A stretch of DNA of 64,000 nt from Candidatus Hydrogenedentota bacterium (GTDB lineage: Bacteria; Hydrogenedentota; Hydrogenedentia; Hydrogenedentales; JAEUWI01): the NCBI GenBank assembly GCA_016182605.1, contig JACPGE010000061.1, positions 21,048 to 85,047 of the forward strand, given 5' to 3'. Made by a program: the position numbers and the translations under genes. Below, in pieces: positions 34,908-43,684 of this stretch. Each line of letters starts with the position of its first letter. The first letter of the stretch is position 1. The notes under the pieces are model-generated. The model was not told the origin of the DNA. It saw nothing but the letters and a program-made list of their open reading frames with translations, and searched no databases.

Positions 34908-35765
34908 TCATTCCAGGGGCGTCGTTTCGGGCGTACTGCCGCCAAGATAGATCATGAGGCGCCGGTTGTCCGCCGCATATTTGGACACAATCAACACGCG
35001 GTGTTTCGGGTCACTGCTGTTGCCCGTTTCCGCCGCCTCGTTCGCCGCGACGCGGTCGTCGTAGATCTCGATGTTGATGTTGTCAAACGACTGGTACTGC
35101 GCGTAAAGCTCCCGGCCCAGCGCCTCCAGCTTTTCCCGCGGCATACCGGGCTCCACCAGCACCGTCATTCCCTTCAGGGCCGACACAGGCTTGTCCGACT
35201 TGGCCACATCTTCCGGTGTGCGCCCATATTCCTTGATCACCTCATAGCCGCCGGCCGGAGCAGCAGCCTCCGGTTCGGGCCCCGGCATCAGCTCATCGGG
35301 CGTGGGCACCCCGGTGGGCAGGGTCTCCGGGAGGTAGGGCTGGCGGTTGTACGGGCTCGGGATCAGCAGGGCCGCCTCGGGCCCCAGGCCTTCCAAAGCC
35401 TGAAGCCGCTGCACCTCGGCGCGCAGCCGCGCATTCTCCTCCTGCATGCTTGCCAGCATGGAACCCAGATACAACTCCACCGTGGCCTTGAGATCGTTCA
35501 CTTCAGTTCGAAGCTGGCGAACTTCATCGGCAAGCCGGGGCGAGGCGGGAGGCGCTGGCGTTGCAGCGTCCTCCTCCGCCGCCTGCGCAACGAACTGAAG
35601 CTGCTCTTGAAGCCACCAATACCAGTGTTGCCCTGGAGCGGCTTCCTGCGCCACACAGAGCGGGGCCAGGGCCAGCAAGCCGAGACTTCCGATCAGGCAC
35701 GCGGTCCTGGCAAAGTTCCTGCGGCGGGGGTGGATTGAGGGGGTGTGGTGTGTTTCCATCGCCAT
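34908..35765 (-). CDS. Exported coiled-coil protein of unknown function
   Basis: A 285-residue protein with an N-terminal Arg-rich signal peptide (RRRNFARTACLIGSLGLLAL, then APLCVAQ), a coiled coil (about 78-125; LADEVRQLRTEVNDLKATVE and ENARLRAEVQRL), a Pro-rich spacer, and a C-terminal alpha/beta domain (about 195-275; MTVLVEPGMPREKLEALGREL, then VLIVSKYAADNRRLMIYL). I do not recognise the family. AGGATGG before the second ATG (35759) makes that start equally likely. It diverges from htpG and has a palindrome over its -10 region. Confidence 0.6.
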   Translation of the reverse strand: MAMETHHTPSIHPRRRNFARTACLIGSLGLLALAPLCVAQEAAPGQHWYWWLQEQLQFVAQAAEEDAATPAPPASPRLADEVRQLRTEVNDLKATVELYLGSMLASMQEENARLRAEVQRLQALEGLGPEAALLIPSPYNRQPYLPETLPTGVPTPDELMPGPEPEAAAPAGGYEVIKEYGRTPEDVAKSDKPVSALKGMTVLVEPGMPREKLEALGRELYAQYQSFDNINIEIYDDRVAANEAAETGNSSDPKHRVLIVSKYAADNRRLMIYLGGSTPETTPLE

Positions 35766-35790
35766 CCTATGATATACTTTTTCTCTTCAC

Positions 35791-35824
35791 GGCGCATTGT
35801 ACACATGCGCCCCCTTCCCTTAAA
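35791..35824 (-). promoter_or_regulatory. Promoter and overlapping palindrome between the coiled-coil gene and htpG
   Basis: On the minus strand TTTAAG (35819-35824), 17 bases, TACAAT (35796-35801) form a promoter candidate for the gene starting at 35765. A perfect inverted repeat GGCGCAT (35791-35797) and ATGCGCC (35805-35811) overlaps the -10, the position expected of a repressor operator. No CIRCE (HrcA) element is seen for htpG. Confidence 0.45.
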
Positions 35825-35867
35825 TGTCATCTTTGGCTACCACTATTGTATCGACGGAGAACCAAAA

Positions 35868-37814
35868 ATGAGTGTGGAAACATTCGAATTCAAGACGGAA
35901 GCCAGGCAGTTGCTGGATCTCATGATCCACTCGGTCTATTCCAACAAGGACATTTTCCTCCGGGAACTCATCTCGAATGCGTCCGACGCGCTGGACAAAC
36001 GGCGCTTTGAGGGGATCAAGGATCCGGCGATCCTGGAAGGCGAACCGGAACTGAGAATCATGCTCTCGGGCGACTCCCAGGCGCGCACCCTGACCATTAC
36101 CGACAATGGCATTGGCATGAACCGCGACGAGGTGATTGACCTGATTGGCACCATCGCCAAGTCCGGCACCAAGGAATTTCTCGACCGGGTCAAGAAAAGC
36201 AAGGACGCCACCACCTCCGCGGAACTTATCGGCCAATTCGGCGTGGGCTTCTATTCAACGTTTATGGTGGCCGACAGGGTGACGCTGCTTAGCCGCCGCG
36301 CCGGAGAAACCGGCGCTGTACGGTGGGAATCCTCGGGCGACGGCACCTACACCCTCGAAGACGCGGAACGGGACACGCCGGGAACCACGGTCACGCTGCA
36401 TCTCAAGGAGACCGATCACGAAGACGGGATGAAAGATTACACGGAAGAGTGGGTCATCCGCGGCATCGTGAAGCAGTATTCGGACTTCGTGGCCTATCCC
36501 ATCCAGATGGAGATCGCGCGCACGGAGATCGAACGCGACGACGACGGCAAGCCGCTGGAAGGCGCGGAGGAGCGGAAAGTCATAAAGACCGAGACGCTCA
36601 ATTCCATGAAGGCCATCTGGCTGCGCAAGCGCAACGAGGTGACTGAGGACGAATATAACGAGTTTTACAAACACATCTCCCACGATTGGAACGAGCCGTT
36701 AACACGTATCCAGGCGAAGATCGAGGGAATACTCGAGTATTCGATTCTGCTCTACGTGCCGGCGAAAGCGCCTTTCGATCTCTTCTACGGCTCGGCCACG
36801 CACCGCGGGGTGCAGCTCTATGTGAAGCGGGTGTTCATCATGGACAACTGCAAGGAGCTGCTGCCAAACTACCTGCGCTTTGTGAAGGGGGTGGTGGATT
36901 CGGAAGACCTCTCGCTGAATATCTCGCGCGAAATCCTGCAGCAGGATCGCCAGATCCAGCGCATGGGCAAGGGCATCGTGGGCAAGGTGCTCAACCACCT
37001 GAAAGACCTGAAGAAAAGCGAGAACGAACTCTACGTTGGATTCTGGGGCGAATTCGGGCGCGTCCTGAAAGAGGGTCTCTTCGAAGACCGGGATAACCGC
37101 GAAGCCCTGCTCGACATCGCCCTCTTCTACTCCACCCACGATCCGGAAGTCTTCACCTCGCTGCAGGATTACATCGACCGCATGCCGGAGGGGCAAGAGG
37201 CCATTTACTACATGACCGGTGAAGACCGGAAGCGCATCGAAGGTTCCCCGCATTTGGAGTCTTTCCGTGCGAAGGGTTACGAAGTGCTTCTGCTCGATGA
37301 ACCGGTGGACGAAGTCTGGACCCAGTCGGTCTTCGAATTCCAGGGCAAGAAGCTCGTATCCGCCGGCCGGGGCGCGGTGGAACTGGGCACCGAGGAAGAG
37401 AAGAAAGAGGCCGAAAAAACGCGCAAGTCGAAAGAAAAGGAATTCGCTTCACTTCTGGAATTCCTCAAGTCCAAGCTGTCGGAGAATGTGAAGGAAGTGC
37501 GCCTTTCAAACCGGCTCACCGCCTCCGCGGCCTGTCTCGTCACGGACACGCACGACTTGAGTCCCCAGATGGAGCAGATGATGCGCGCCATGGGCCAGGA
37601 AGCCCCCGTGACCAAGCGCATCCTGGAATTAAATCCAGATCACGCCATCCTTCAAAAGCTTCACGAACGCTTCGACGTCAACCAGGACGATCCCGCACTG
37701 CTGGAGCAGGCGGAACTGCTCTACGGCCAGGCGCTCCTTGCCGAAGGCGGCGTGCTGCCCGATCCCGGACGCTTCTCCAAGCTCGTGGCCGAACTGATGG
37801 TCAAGTCGCTGTAG
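35868..37814 (+). CDS. htpG: Molecular chaperone HtpG (Hsp90)
   Basis: ATP-dependent cytoplasmic chaperone of the Hsp90 family, 648 residues, normal length for bacterial HtpG. The N-terminal GHKL ATPase domain is complete: LRELISNASDALDK (Glu and Asn of the ATP site), ITDNGIGMNRDE, GTIAKSGTKEFL and GQFGVGFYSTFMVAD. The middle domain has LYVKRVFIMDNC and the catalytic-loop SEDLSLNISREILQ, and the C-terminal dimerisation domain ends near residue 648. The start at ATG 35868 has GGAG upstream and matches the family (SVETFEFKTEARQLLDLMI). The charged insert EEEKKEAEKTRKSKEKEF before the C-terminal domain is typical. A strong terminator follows. Confidence 0.96.
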   Translation: MSVETFEFKTEARQLLDLMIHSVYSNKDIFLRELISNASDALDKRRFEGIKDPAILEGEPELRIMLSGDSQARTLTITDNGIGMNRDEVIDLIGTIAKSGTKEFLDRVKKSKDATTSAELIGQFGVGFYSTFMVADRVTLLSRRAGETGAVRWESSGDGTYTLEDAERDTPGTTVTLHLKETDHEDGMKDYTEEWVIRGIVKQYSDFVAYPIQMEIARTEIERDDDGKPLEGAEERKVIKTETLNSMKAIWLRKRNEVTEDEYNEFYKHISHDWNEPLTRIQAKIEGILEYSILLYVPAKAPFDLFYGSATHRGVQLYVKRVFIMDNCKELLPNYLRFVKGVVDSEDLSLNISREILQQDRQIQRMGKGIVGKVLNHLKDLKKSENELYVGFWGEFGRVLKEGLFEDRDNREALLDIALFYSTHDPEVFTSLQDYIDRMPEGQEAIYYMTGEDRKRIEGSPHLESFRAKGYEVLLLDEPVDEVWTQSVFEFQGKKLVSAGRGAVELGTEEEKKEAEKTRKSKEKEFASLLEFLKSKLSENVKEVRLSNRLTASAACLVTDTHDLSPQMEQMMRAMGQEAPVTKRILELNPDHAILQKLHERFDVNQDDPALLEQAELLYGQALLAEGGVLPDPGRFSKLVAELMVKSL

Positions 37815-37833
37815 ACGATCGCCACTCAAAATT

Positions 37834-37880
37834 ACATCCCCCTGGCCGTCCCTGAAACGGGAGGCCAGGGGGATGTTTTA
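37834..37880. terminator. Strong bidirectional terminator after htpG
   Basis: A perfect 14-bp stem (37834-37847 with 37863-37876) extended by an inner 4-bp pairing, followed on the plus strand by TTTTA. It lies between the convergent htpG and the thiamine-binding-type gene and can serve both. Confidence 0.85.
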
Positions 37881-37911
37881 ATACCGGCCAGAACACCAGG
37901 CGCAGTTGCGC

Positions 37912-38214
37912 TCAGTGGGCAAGCTTCAACTCGACACTGCGCACTTTGTCTTCCATCGACTGCTCGCGGTCCACGCGGGTGCCAAGCTTGATGGTGGTCG
38001 CAATGCGCGGGGCGCCCATGCTGTGAACCTTCTCGTGGCATGCCTTGATGGCGGCCATCACGGCATCCCACTCCCCTTCGATGTTGGTTCCGTAGGCATG
38101 CAGATGCGTCTTCAGGCCCGCATCTTTCAGGATTACCTGGCACGCGGCGATGTATTTCGACAAGGAAACCTCTACGTTCAGTGGAATGATGCATAGATCG
38201 ACAATGACCTTCAT
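37912..38214 (-). CDS. MTH1187/YkoF-type thiamine-binding protein (DUF77)
   Basis: A 100-residue protein of the MTH1187 family (MKVIVDLCIIPLNVEVSLSKYI, KTHLHAYGTNIEGEWDAVMAAIKACHEKVHSMGAPRI in parts, DKVRSVE). Members are small ferredoxin-fold proteins that bind thiamine or its precursors. The reading frame is open far upstream, but ATG 38214 has an AAGGAG seven bases before it and begins the family homology. It lies 17 bases downstream of the DinB gene and probably shares its transcript. Confidence 0.8.
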   Translation of the reverse strand: MKVIVDLCIIPLNVEVSLSKYIAACQVILKDAGLKTHLHAYGTNIEGEWDAVMAAIKACHEKVHSMGAPRIATTIKLGTRVDREQSMEDKVRSVELKLAH

Positions 38215-38231
38215 CCGGAAACTCCTTTGAC

Positions 38232-38705
38232 TTAACCCGGGGATTGGCCCTTCAACCGGGAGTAGATAATATAATCGGTCCCGGGGACATTGCAGCCCGC
38301 CATGCGCGCTTCCATGGCGACTTGGGCCCGATGATAGGTGGAATGGTTCACCACATGCATCAGAATGTCTTGCAACGGCGTGCTGAAGGGCTGACCGCTG
38401 AGATTGTTGTAGCCGACCGGCGCCGCCAGTCTCTCCTCCTTCGCCGTATCCAGAAAGCAGCGCCATCCCGAATGCACGGCCTTGGAGCGAAGTCCGCATT
38501 CCGCAATACCCCAACCTGGCCATACGGACTCCGGCCGGGACCGCTGGGTGTCCACCCGCGCCAGCCATTCCTGCTGGGCGGCGGTGATGTGCGCCAGGAA
38601 CTTCCGGCAGGCTTCGGGCGCTTCGGCCCAGCCGTAGGCATTGGCCAGCATGACGCCGTCTGCCCAGGAAGTGTAGGCAAGAAGGTCCTTGAAATGTTCC
38701 AGCAT
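38232..38705 (-). CDS. DinB/DfsB-family four-helix protein
   Basis: A 157-residue protein of the DinB/YfiT-like putative metal-dependent group. It begins LEHFKDLLAYTSWADGVML and carries the metal-binding His pattern: LAHITAAQQEWL in the second helix and VVNHSTYHRAQV in the third. Such proteins include thiol transferases and hydrolases; the substrate here is unknown. ATG 38705 is preceded by GAGGGC at a good distance; the longer frame is not supported. It heads a two-gene unit with the thiamine-binding-type gene. Confidence 0.8.
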   Translation of the reverse strand: MLEHFKDLLAYTSWADGVMLANAYGWAEAPEACRKFLAHITAAQQEWLARVDTQRSRPESVWPGWGIAECGLRSKAVHSGWRCFLDTAKEERLAAPVGYNNLSGQPFSTPLQDILMHVVNHSTYHRAQVAMEARMAGCNVPGTDYIIYSRLKGQSPG

Positions 38706-38803
38706 GAAACTGCCCTCGAAAATGCACAACGGAGACTCGCGTACATTGTACACCAAGATTACCGTGAAAATACCCCAGCCGGACGCATCTGCATTGCCCC
38801 TGC

Positions 38804-38838
38804 AAAAACAGCGGGAGTGGCGCCCTGCGCCACTCCCG
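38804..38838 (-). terminator. Intrinsic terminator of the alpha-mannosidase gene
   Basis: A perfect 12-bp stem, CGGGAGTGGCGC (38812-38823) with its complement (38827-38838) and a 3-base loop. On the minus strand it is followed by CTGTTTTTG (38804-38811). Confidence 0.8.
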
Positions 38839-38866
38839 AATGCAGGCAAGTTGAATTTGGCGATCC

Positions 38867-41800
38867 CTAGAAACTCACCTTCAGGGTCTTGATCTCGTAC
38901 GGCGTGAAATAGAGTTCAACCGTGTTGCCCTTGGCCTTGAGGCGCACATCGCGCTCTTCCATCATGTCGCATGCGGCGACGGACTTCGGCGTATTGCCGA
39001 AGGTGATCGATGCGGTACCGCGCTGGCCACAGGCCTCAAAGCAGCGCACAATGAGGGCGCCCGAGTCTTCATGCTTCTTGATGCTTTCGATGACGACGTT
39101 TTCGGCATCCATGTCGGCGAAGGATTGCACTGGAGGCAACTTGCCCTTGGCCGCAGCCGCGGCAACACCCTTGAGCGGGTAGTTCAGCGCATAACCTTCC
39201 TGCAGGGTGCCGGCGCGCCAATCCCCCGCGTGGGGATAGAGCGCGTAGGTGAAGTCATGCTGCCCTTCGTCCGCTTTGGGATCGGGCGCAATGGAGGAGC
39301 GCAACAGGCTCAATCGCAACACGTTCTCCTTCACGTCATAGCCATACTTGCAGTCGTTCAACAGGCTCACGCCGTAGTCACTCTCACTGAGGTCGGCCCA
39401 GTGGTGCCCCGTCACCTCGAAGCGCGCGCGGTCCCGGGGATCGTTCGCGTGGGTGGCGCGCTGAATGGCGCCAAACTGAATGTGGTACGTGGCGCGCGGC
39501 GCGAGCACATCGACAGGAAAAGCGACCTTGAGCAGTGTGCGCTTCTCCCACCAGTCCACATGGGTCGACACGTCGATGCGGGCCGTGTGGGCGTAGAGGG
39601 TGATGTCCTGGGTGAACGTGCTCTTCTCCGTCTTGCGGATCACGCGCACCACGGCACGGATCGGGCCTTTCTCAATCACCTTCACGGAATCCGGTTTACC
39701 CGGCTCCCATTGGCGCTCTTCGTCGAAGTTGTGATCGATATCCCAGGCATCATGAGCATGGGGACGATCGTCGAAAAGTTGCAACACATTGCCGCGCTGT
39801 CCTGGGGCAAGCACTTCGCGCTCGTCAAGCTTGTCGAAAACACTGGTGAAGCGGCCGTGATCGTCGAGTGTGACACGGATGAAATCGTTTTCCAGTGTCT
39901 TCCCCGTTGCGGCAAGAGGCCATTCCGATGCTTCTGCCGCCGCGCCGGGCAGCACCCGGTATACCGCATGGCCCAGGGGCGGCACGGCCTCGGCCAGAAA
40001 GAGTATCTCGTCCTTCCCGATCGCTTGCGCGGGCACCGTATTGCCTTTGGAATCGATCACGTGGAAGTCGCCGCCGGGAAGCTTCACCTTGGCCTGAACC
40101 AGGTCGATGCGCATCCAGGACAGGGTGTTGAAGACCACCACGGGCTGCCCTGGTCCGCTTGTGTCGATGGCCGTGGTGAGGGTCTTCAGCGCAAGCTCTT
40201 GAAGTGCCCCGACGCGTTGCTTCACCGTGGCGTAGTCCTGATCGGCCACGGCGTAGACTTCCGTGATTGACGAGCCCGGCAGGATGTCGTGAAACTGGTT
40301 CGTGAGAACGATGCGCCAGTTCTCCCAAAGGGCTGCCTGGTCGTAGCGGCCACCGGCGAGCAGGGCCAGAGCGCTGAGCTGTTCCGTGTCGTGCAGGAGT
40401 ACCTCGCATTTGCGGTTGTTGCGCTTGGTGCGGGCCTGGGTGGTCTGGCAGGCGCGGTGCAACTCCAGATACAGCTCGTCGTTGTAGACCGGCAGCTTCG
40501 TGGTATCACACTGCGTCTTCATGCGATCGAGACAATCCTGCGTGCGTCCAAATTCCATCTTGGGCACGCCCACAATGTTCTTCATGCGCTTGCCGTGCTC
40601 AATCATCTCCATCGTCGGGCCGCCGCCGCCATCGCCCCAGCCGAAGGGATAGGGCAGTTCTTCAATGCGATCCTTCTGCCGGAACTTCTGCCATTGCTGG
40701 ATACAGTCGGCCGGCACGGGGTTGCCGTTGTAATTCAGCGGCGGCATGACGGAGTCGATGCGCGTGCCGTCGATGCCCTGCCACTGGAAGAAACTGTAGG
40801 GAAAGCCCGTGAACATGCTCCAGTCGATCTTCGTGGTGACGAAGGTGTCGATCTGGCAGCCCTTCAGAATCTGTGGCAGCGACCACGGATAGCCGAAGGC
40901 GTCGGGCAGCCAGGCCGTGCGCGATTGCATGCCGAATTCCTCGCGGAAGAACCGGTTGCCATAGAGAAACTGGCGGATGATCGATTCCCCCGAAGGCACG
41001 TTGCTGTCCTGTTCGATCCAGGGCGCGCCACAGGGCTCCCAGCGGCCTTCCTTCACCCGCTTCTTCAGGCGCTTCCACAGGCCGGGGAAGTGTTCCTTGC
41101 AGTACATGTACAGCTCGGGCTGGCTGAACGAGAAATGAAACTCGGGGTACTTGTCCATGAGACCGAGCACGTTGGCGAAGGTGCGGCCCACCTTGCGCCG
41201 CGACTCGCGCAGCGGCCAGAGCCAGGCCGTGTCGATGTGGGAGTGCCCCGTGAGCACCAGCCGGCCCATCCCGTAACTGGCTTCGAAATCTTTCAGGCCC
41301 GCGAGCAGGTGCTTTCTCGCTTTGGCAATGCTCTTGTAATACTCGGGGAGACCGATGTGCTGCAGGTCCACCATGCGCACCGATTCTGCAATGAGCGCGA
41401 AAAGGCGTTGCGCCGGCGCGTAGTTCTTGTCGAGCGTTTCGTAAACCTTGAGCGGCACCTCACAATCCCAGAAAAAGGTCCACACGTCCGTGTGCATCAC
41501 CGCGATGTCGGCGTATTTGAAGATATGCTTCTTGTCGTAGCGCACACTGGGCACCGCCTCCAGCACGAGCTCAAAGGTGTCCCCGCCCTTGGCTTTCTCC
41601 GTGAGGTACAGCTCGTCCCGGAAGATATCGAGCCCCTGGAACGGCTTGCCATCGATATAGCAGAGCGATTCCCCCGGCGATGAGAGCGGATCGGTCCAGA
41701 TGTTGTTTGGCTTGTCCGGCACACCGGAAAGCTGGTTCGACGCAAGGCTGCCCACGCTGTCGCCCGGGCGCACCAGCGCCACGGCGCGATGGCCCTTGAA

Positions 41801-42046
41801 CGACTTGGGCAGTTTCACCTTCAGCTTGAACCAGGTGGCGTTGTCGAAGCCGCCCCAGGGCCCCGGCACGGCGAAAGGCTTCCAGCCGCCCTTGGGCATC
41901 GAGTCCGGCCCGCGGCCCGGGCCGGTAACGGATGCCTGAATGTCCGTGATGGGCTGGCGCTGCGTGTAGATGGAGTCCTTGATTTCCTGAAGCCGGCCGC
42001 GAAGCTGGGCCAGTTCGATTTCCCGTTCGATTGCAAAATTAGCCAT
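38867..42046 (-). CDS. Alpha-mannosidase, glycoside hydrolase family 38
   Basis: A 1059-residue retaining alpha-mannosidase of GH38. Family marks: GHSHIDTAWLWPLRE (zinc ligands His and Asp, about 262-276), CGAPWIEQDSNVPSGESIIRQ in parts (about 338-358), WLPDAFGYPWSLPQI with the nucleophile Asp near 380, and NQFHDILPGSSI holding another zinc ligand. The C-terminal half is the usual beta-sandwich region. An N-terminal beta domain (about 40-190) precedes the catalytic barrel as in long bacterial forms. No signal peptide, so it should act in the cytoplasm on imported mannosides. ATG 42046 is chosen because the protein then starts like relatives; the ribosome binding site is poor. A DUF6807 gene lies upstream but is separated by a terminator. 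Confidence 0.9.
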   Translation of the reverse strand: MANFAIEREIELAQLRGRLQEIKDSIYTQRQPITDIQASVTGPGRGPDSMPKGGWKPFAVPGPWGGFDNATWFKLKVKLPKSFKGHRAVALVRPGDSVGSLASNQLSGVPDKPNNIWTDPLSSPGESLCYIDGKPFQGLDIFRDELYLTEKAKGGDTFELVLEAVPSVRYDKKHIFKYADIAVMHTDVWTFFWDCEVPLKVYETLDKNYAPAQRLFALIAESVRMVDLQHIGLPEYYKSIAKARKHLLAGLKDFEASYGMGRLVLTGHSHIDTAWLWPLRESRRKVGRTFANVLGLMDKYPEFHFSFSQPELYMYCKEHFPGLWKRLKKRVKEGRWEPCGAPWIEQDSNVPSGESIIRQFLYGNRFFREEFGMQSRTAWLPDAFGYPWSLPQILKGCQIDTFVTTKIDWSMFTGFPYSFFQWQGIDGTRIDSVMPPLNYNGNPVPADCIQQWQKFRQKDRIEELPYPFGWGDGGGGPTMEMIEHGKRMKNIVGVPKMEFGRTQDCLDRMKTQCDTTKLPVYNDELYLELHRACQTTQARTKRNNRKCEVLLHDTEQLSALALLAGGRYDQAALWENWRIVLTNQFHDILPGSSITEVYAVADQDYATVKQRVGALQELALKTLTTAIDTSGPGQPVVVFNTLSWMRIDLVQAKVKLPGGDFHVIDSKGNTVPAQAIGKDEILFLAEAVPPLGHAVYRVLPGAAAEASEWPLAATGKTLENDFIRVTLDDHGRFTSVFDKLDEREVLAPGQRGNVLQLFDDRPHAHDAWDIDHNFDEERQWEPGKPDSVKVIEKGPIRAVVRVIRKTEKSTFTQDITLYAHTARIDVSTHVDWWEKRTLLKVAFPVDVLAPRATYHIQFGAIQRATHANDPRDRARFEVTGHHWADLSESDYGVSLLNDCKYGYDVKENVLRLSLLRSSIAPDPKADEGQHDFTYALYPHAGDWRAGTLQEGYALNYPLKGVAAAAAKGKLPPVQSFADMDAENVVIESIKKHEDSGALIVRCFEACGQRGTASITFGNTPKSVAACDMMEERDVRLKAKGNTVELYFTPYEIKTLKVSF

Positions 42047-42143
42047 GGAATTGTGGTGCCTTTGTTGAGATGAAGTGCGTGCCGCCCCGGGTGGGCAGGG
42101 AATTATAGCGCCAGCGAGGGCGTGAGCCCAAGCGGAGCGCGCA

Positions 42144-42179
42144 CAAAAGAAAAGCGGCGCCGCGTCGTGGCAGCGCCGC
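42144..42179 (-). terminator. Intrinsic terminator of the DUF6807 gene
   Basis: GCGGCGC (42154-42160) pairs with GCGCCGC (42173-42179); on the minus strand it is followed by TTTTCTTTTG (42144-42153). Confidence 0.75.
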
Positions 42180-42200
42180 ACAAGAACTTCGAATGGAGGA

Positions 42201-43472
42201 TTAGTTTTCCCAGCTTACCTTCGGTGGTGTGATGTAATCCGTGTAGCGATCGGCCACCTTGGCCTTCTCCACATCGCCCGAGTGGACATACACACGGTAC
42301 TTGAAGACCTGGGTGGCGCCTTCCTTTATGATCAGATCACCGTTCTCTGCGGGCAGCAGACCCTTGTTGTATTCCTTCTCCAGGAAGTAGGAATAGCCAA
42401 AGGCGTTCGCGCCCATTAGGCCGTAGTTGCGCACATGCCAGCTCGACGGATAGCGCAGGTTGGCCGGATTGTCGAAGACGGTAAGGCCGCGCCAGCCGTG
42501 CCCCGGCAATTCGCCGGAATAGTCGCACCAGGGAGAGGGCTTGCCCCAGCAGGTTTCCTCGCCCTTGTCGCCCAGGGCGTTGGTGATGTGGGCATTGGCG
42601 CCGGAGAGTTCCGGGCGCATGCGCACGGCGACGATGCCGCCTTCCTTCGTGTCCGTGAACTTCACGTCACCATACTTTGCGGTGAAGGTCACCATAACGT
42701 CGATGAGGCGGCCCTTGGGGGAGGTGGCATAGAAACGGTATTCCCGCGATTCGTCAATGAGTGGGCGCTTATCCTTGTCCACCCACGTGTTGTTCGCCGC
42801 GATCCAGCCATAGGCATCGCCCGAACCGGAGGTCACTTCGCCGCTGACCTGAAACCCGGAATTCTCCCCTTCGGCCCAACAGTCCACCGGGCTGGGTGAG
42901 TTGTCTGCCTCATTGGCCTTGTTCACGAGGCTGACCTCGCCATAGGCGGTCCAGAGCGATTTATGGTGCGGATGATCCTCTTTCTTGGCCTGATCGGTCT
43001 GCTCGATGGGGTAGCTGCGGGTGATGCCCACCCCATCCTCGGAATTGATCGGGTATAGAAAGGGTTTTTTCCAGTCGTTGCTGTGGTAATAACTCGTGAA
43101 GTGCTCATCATCTATCAGCACGTCGATAATGGGCTCATTCCCGCGCGGGGTTACCGTTACCTTGAAACCCACGCCCGGCACGCGATCTTCCACTTCGACC
43201 TGATAGGTCAGGGTGTCGCCCGGCATGGCGCCTTCCGGCACGAAGGTGAACTCACCATTGCGGACCGTGGCGGGGAAGGTTTTTCCCGTGCCCGATTGCA
43301 GGACGTCCACCACGCTGTCCCCCGCATCCCCTTCAAAGGGCAGGGTGAGCGGCACATCCCGGCTGATATGGGCGCCTCCAGTGACTTTGATGACCTTGCC
43401 GGCCAGATCGGCGGCCTGGGTGGTGGTGGCGAAGGCCAGGGCCACGCCGAGTGCTACAGTGTAAACGCGCAT
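42201..43472 (-). CDS. Exported DUF6807 (PmoA-like, PF14100) family protein
   Basis: A 423-residue exported protein with signal peptide (1-20, to TTQA). The C-terminal 300 residues match the DUF6807 family, recognised by TRSYPIEQ, DHPHHKSLW (about 165-173) and the HGWRGLTVFDNPANLRYP region. An N-terminal beta domain (25-115) precedes it. These proteins are frequent in Planctomycetota and Bacteroidota next to sugar-degrading genes; the old name methane oxygenase PmoA is misleading, since it is unrelated to particulate methane monooxygenase chemistry. GGGAGAAG before ATG 43472 is the ribosome binding site. It diverges from the esterase gene. A role in glycan catabolism with the downstream mannosidase is possible. 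Confidence 0.8.
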   Translation of the reverse strand: MRVYTVALGVALAFATTTQAADLAGKVIKVTGGAHISRDVPLTLPFEGDAGDSVVDVLQSGTGKTFPATVRNGEFTFVPEGAMPGDTLTYQVEVEDRVPGVGFKVTVTPRGNEPIIDVLIDDEHFTSYYHSNDWKKPFLYPINSEDGVGITRSYPIEQTDQAKKEDHPHHKSLWTAYGEVSLVNKANEADNSPSPVDCWAEGENSGFQVSGEVTSGSGDAYGWIAANNTWVDKDKRPLIDESREYRFYATSPKGRLIDVMVTFTAKYGDVKFTDTKEGGIVAVRMRPELSGANAHITNALGDKGEETCWGKPSPWCDYSGELPGHGWRGLTVFDNPANLRYPSSWHVRNYGLMGANAFGYSYFLEKEYNKGLLPAENGDLIIKEGATQVFKYRVYVHSGDVEKAKVADRYTDYITPPKVSWEN

Positions 43473-43684
43473 GTGTTCTTCTCCCTTTCGCGGCCCGCCG
43501 GCAGGGGATTGCGCACAACGACGATGTGCGCAAGGTGCGCCGGGGTACAGCAGTTCAGATCGGTTACTCTAACACAGCGCCGCGCCCGCAGGAAAACGGG
43601 GGGTGGTGTAACGGCGCCGGGACTTTGCAGTACCATAACGGCCTTCAGCGCTCTGATACTCCTTCGAACCCGAGGAACTTTCCA

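Noticed and set aside
40289..41683. A 464-codon plus-strand open frame over the mannosidase gene
   Set aside because: Antisense shadow of the GH38 catalytic domain.
42201..43472. Methane monooxygenase subunit (PmoA)
   Set aside because: The family was once labelled methane oxygenase PmoA, but this is a soluble exported DUF6807 protein and has none of the membrane helices of real PmoA.
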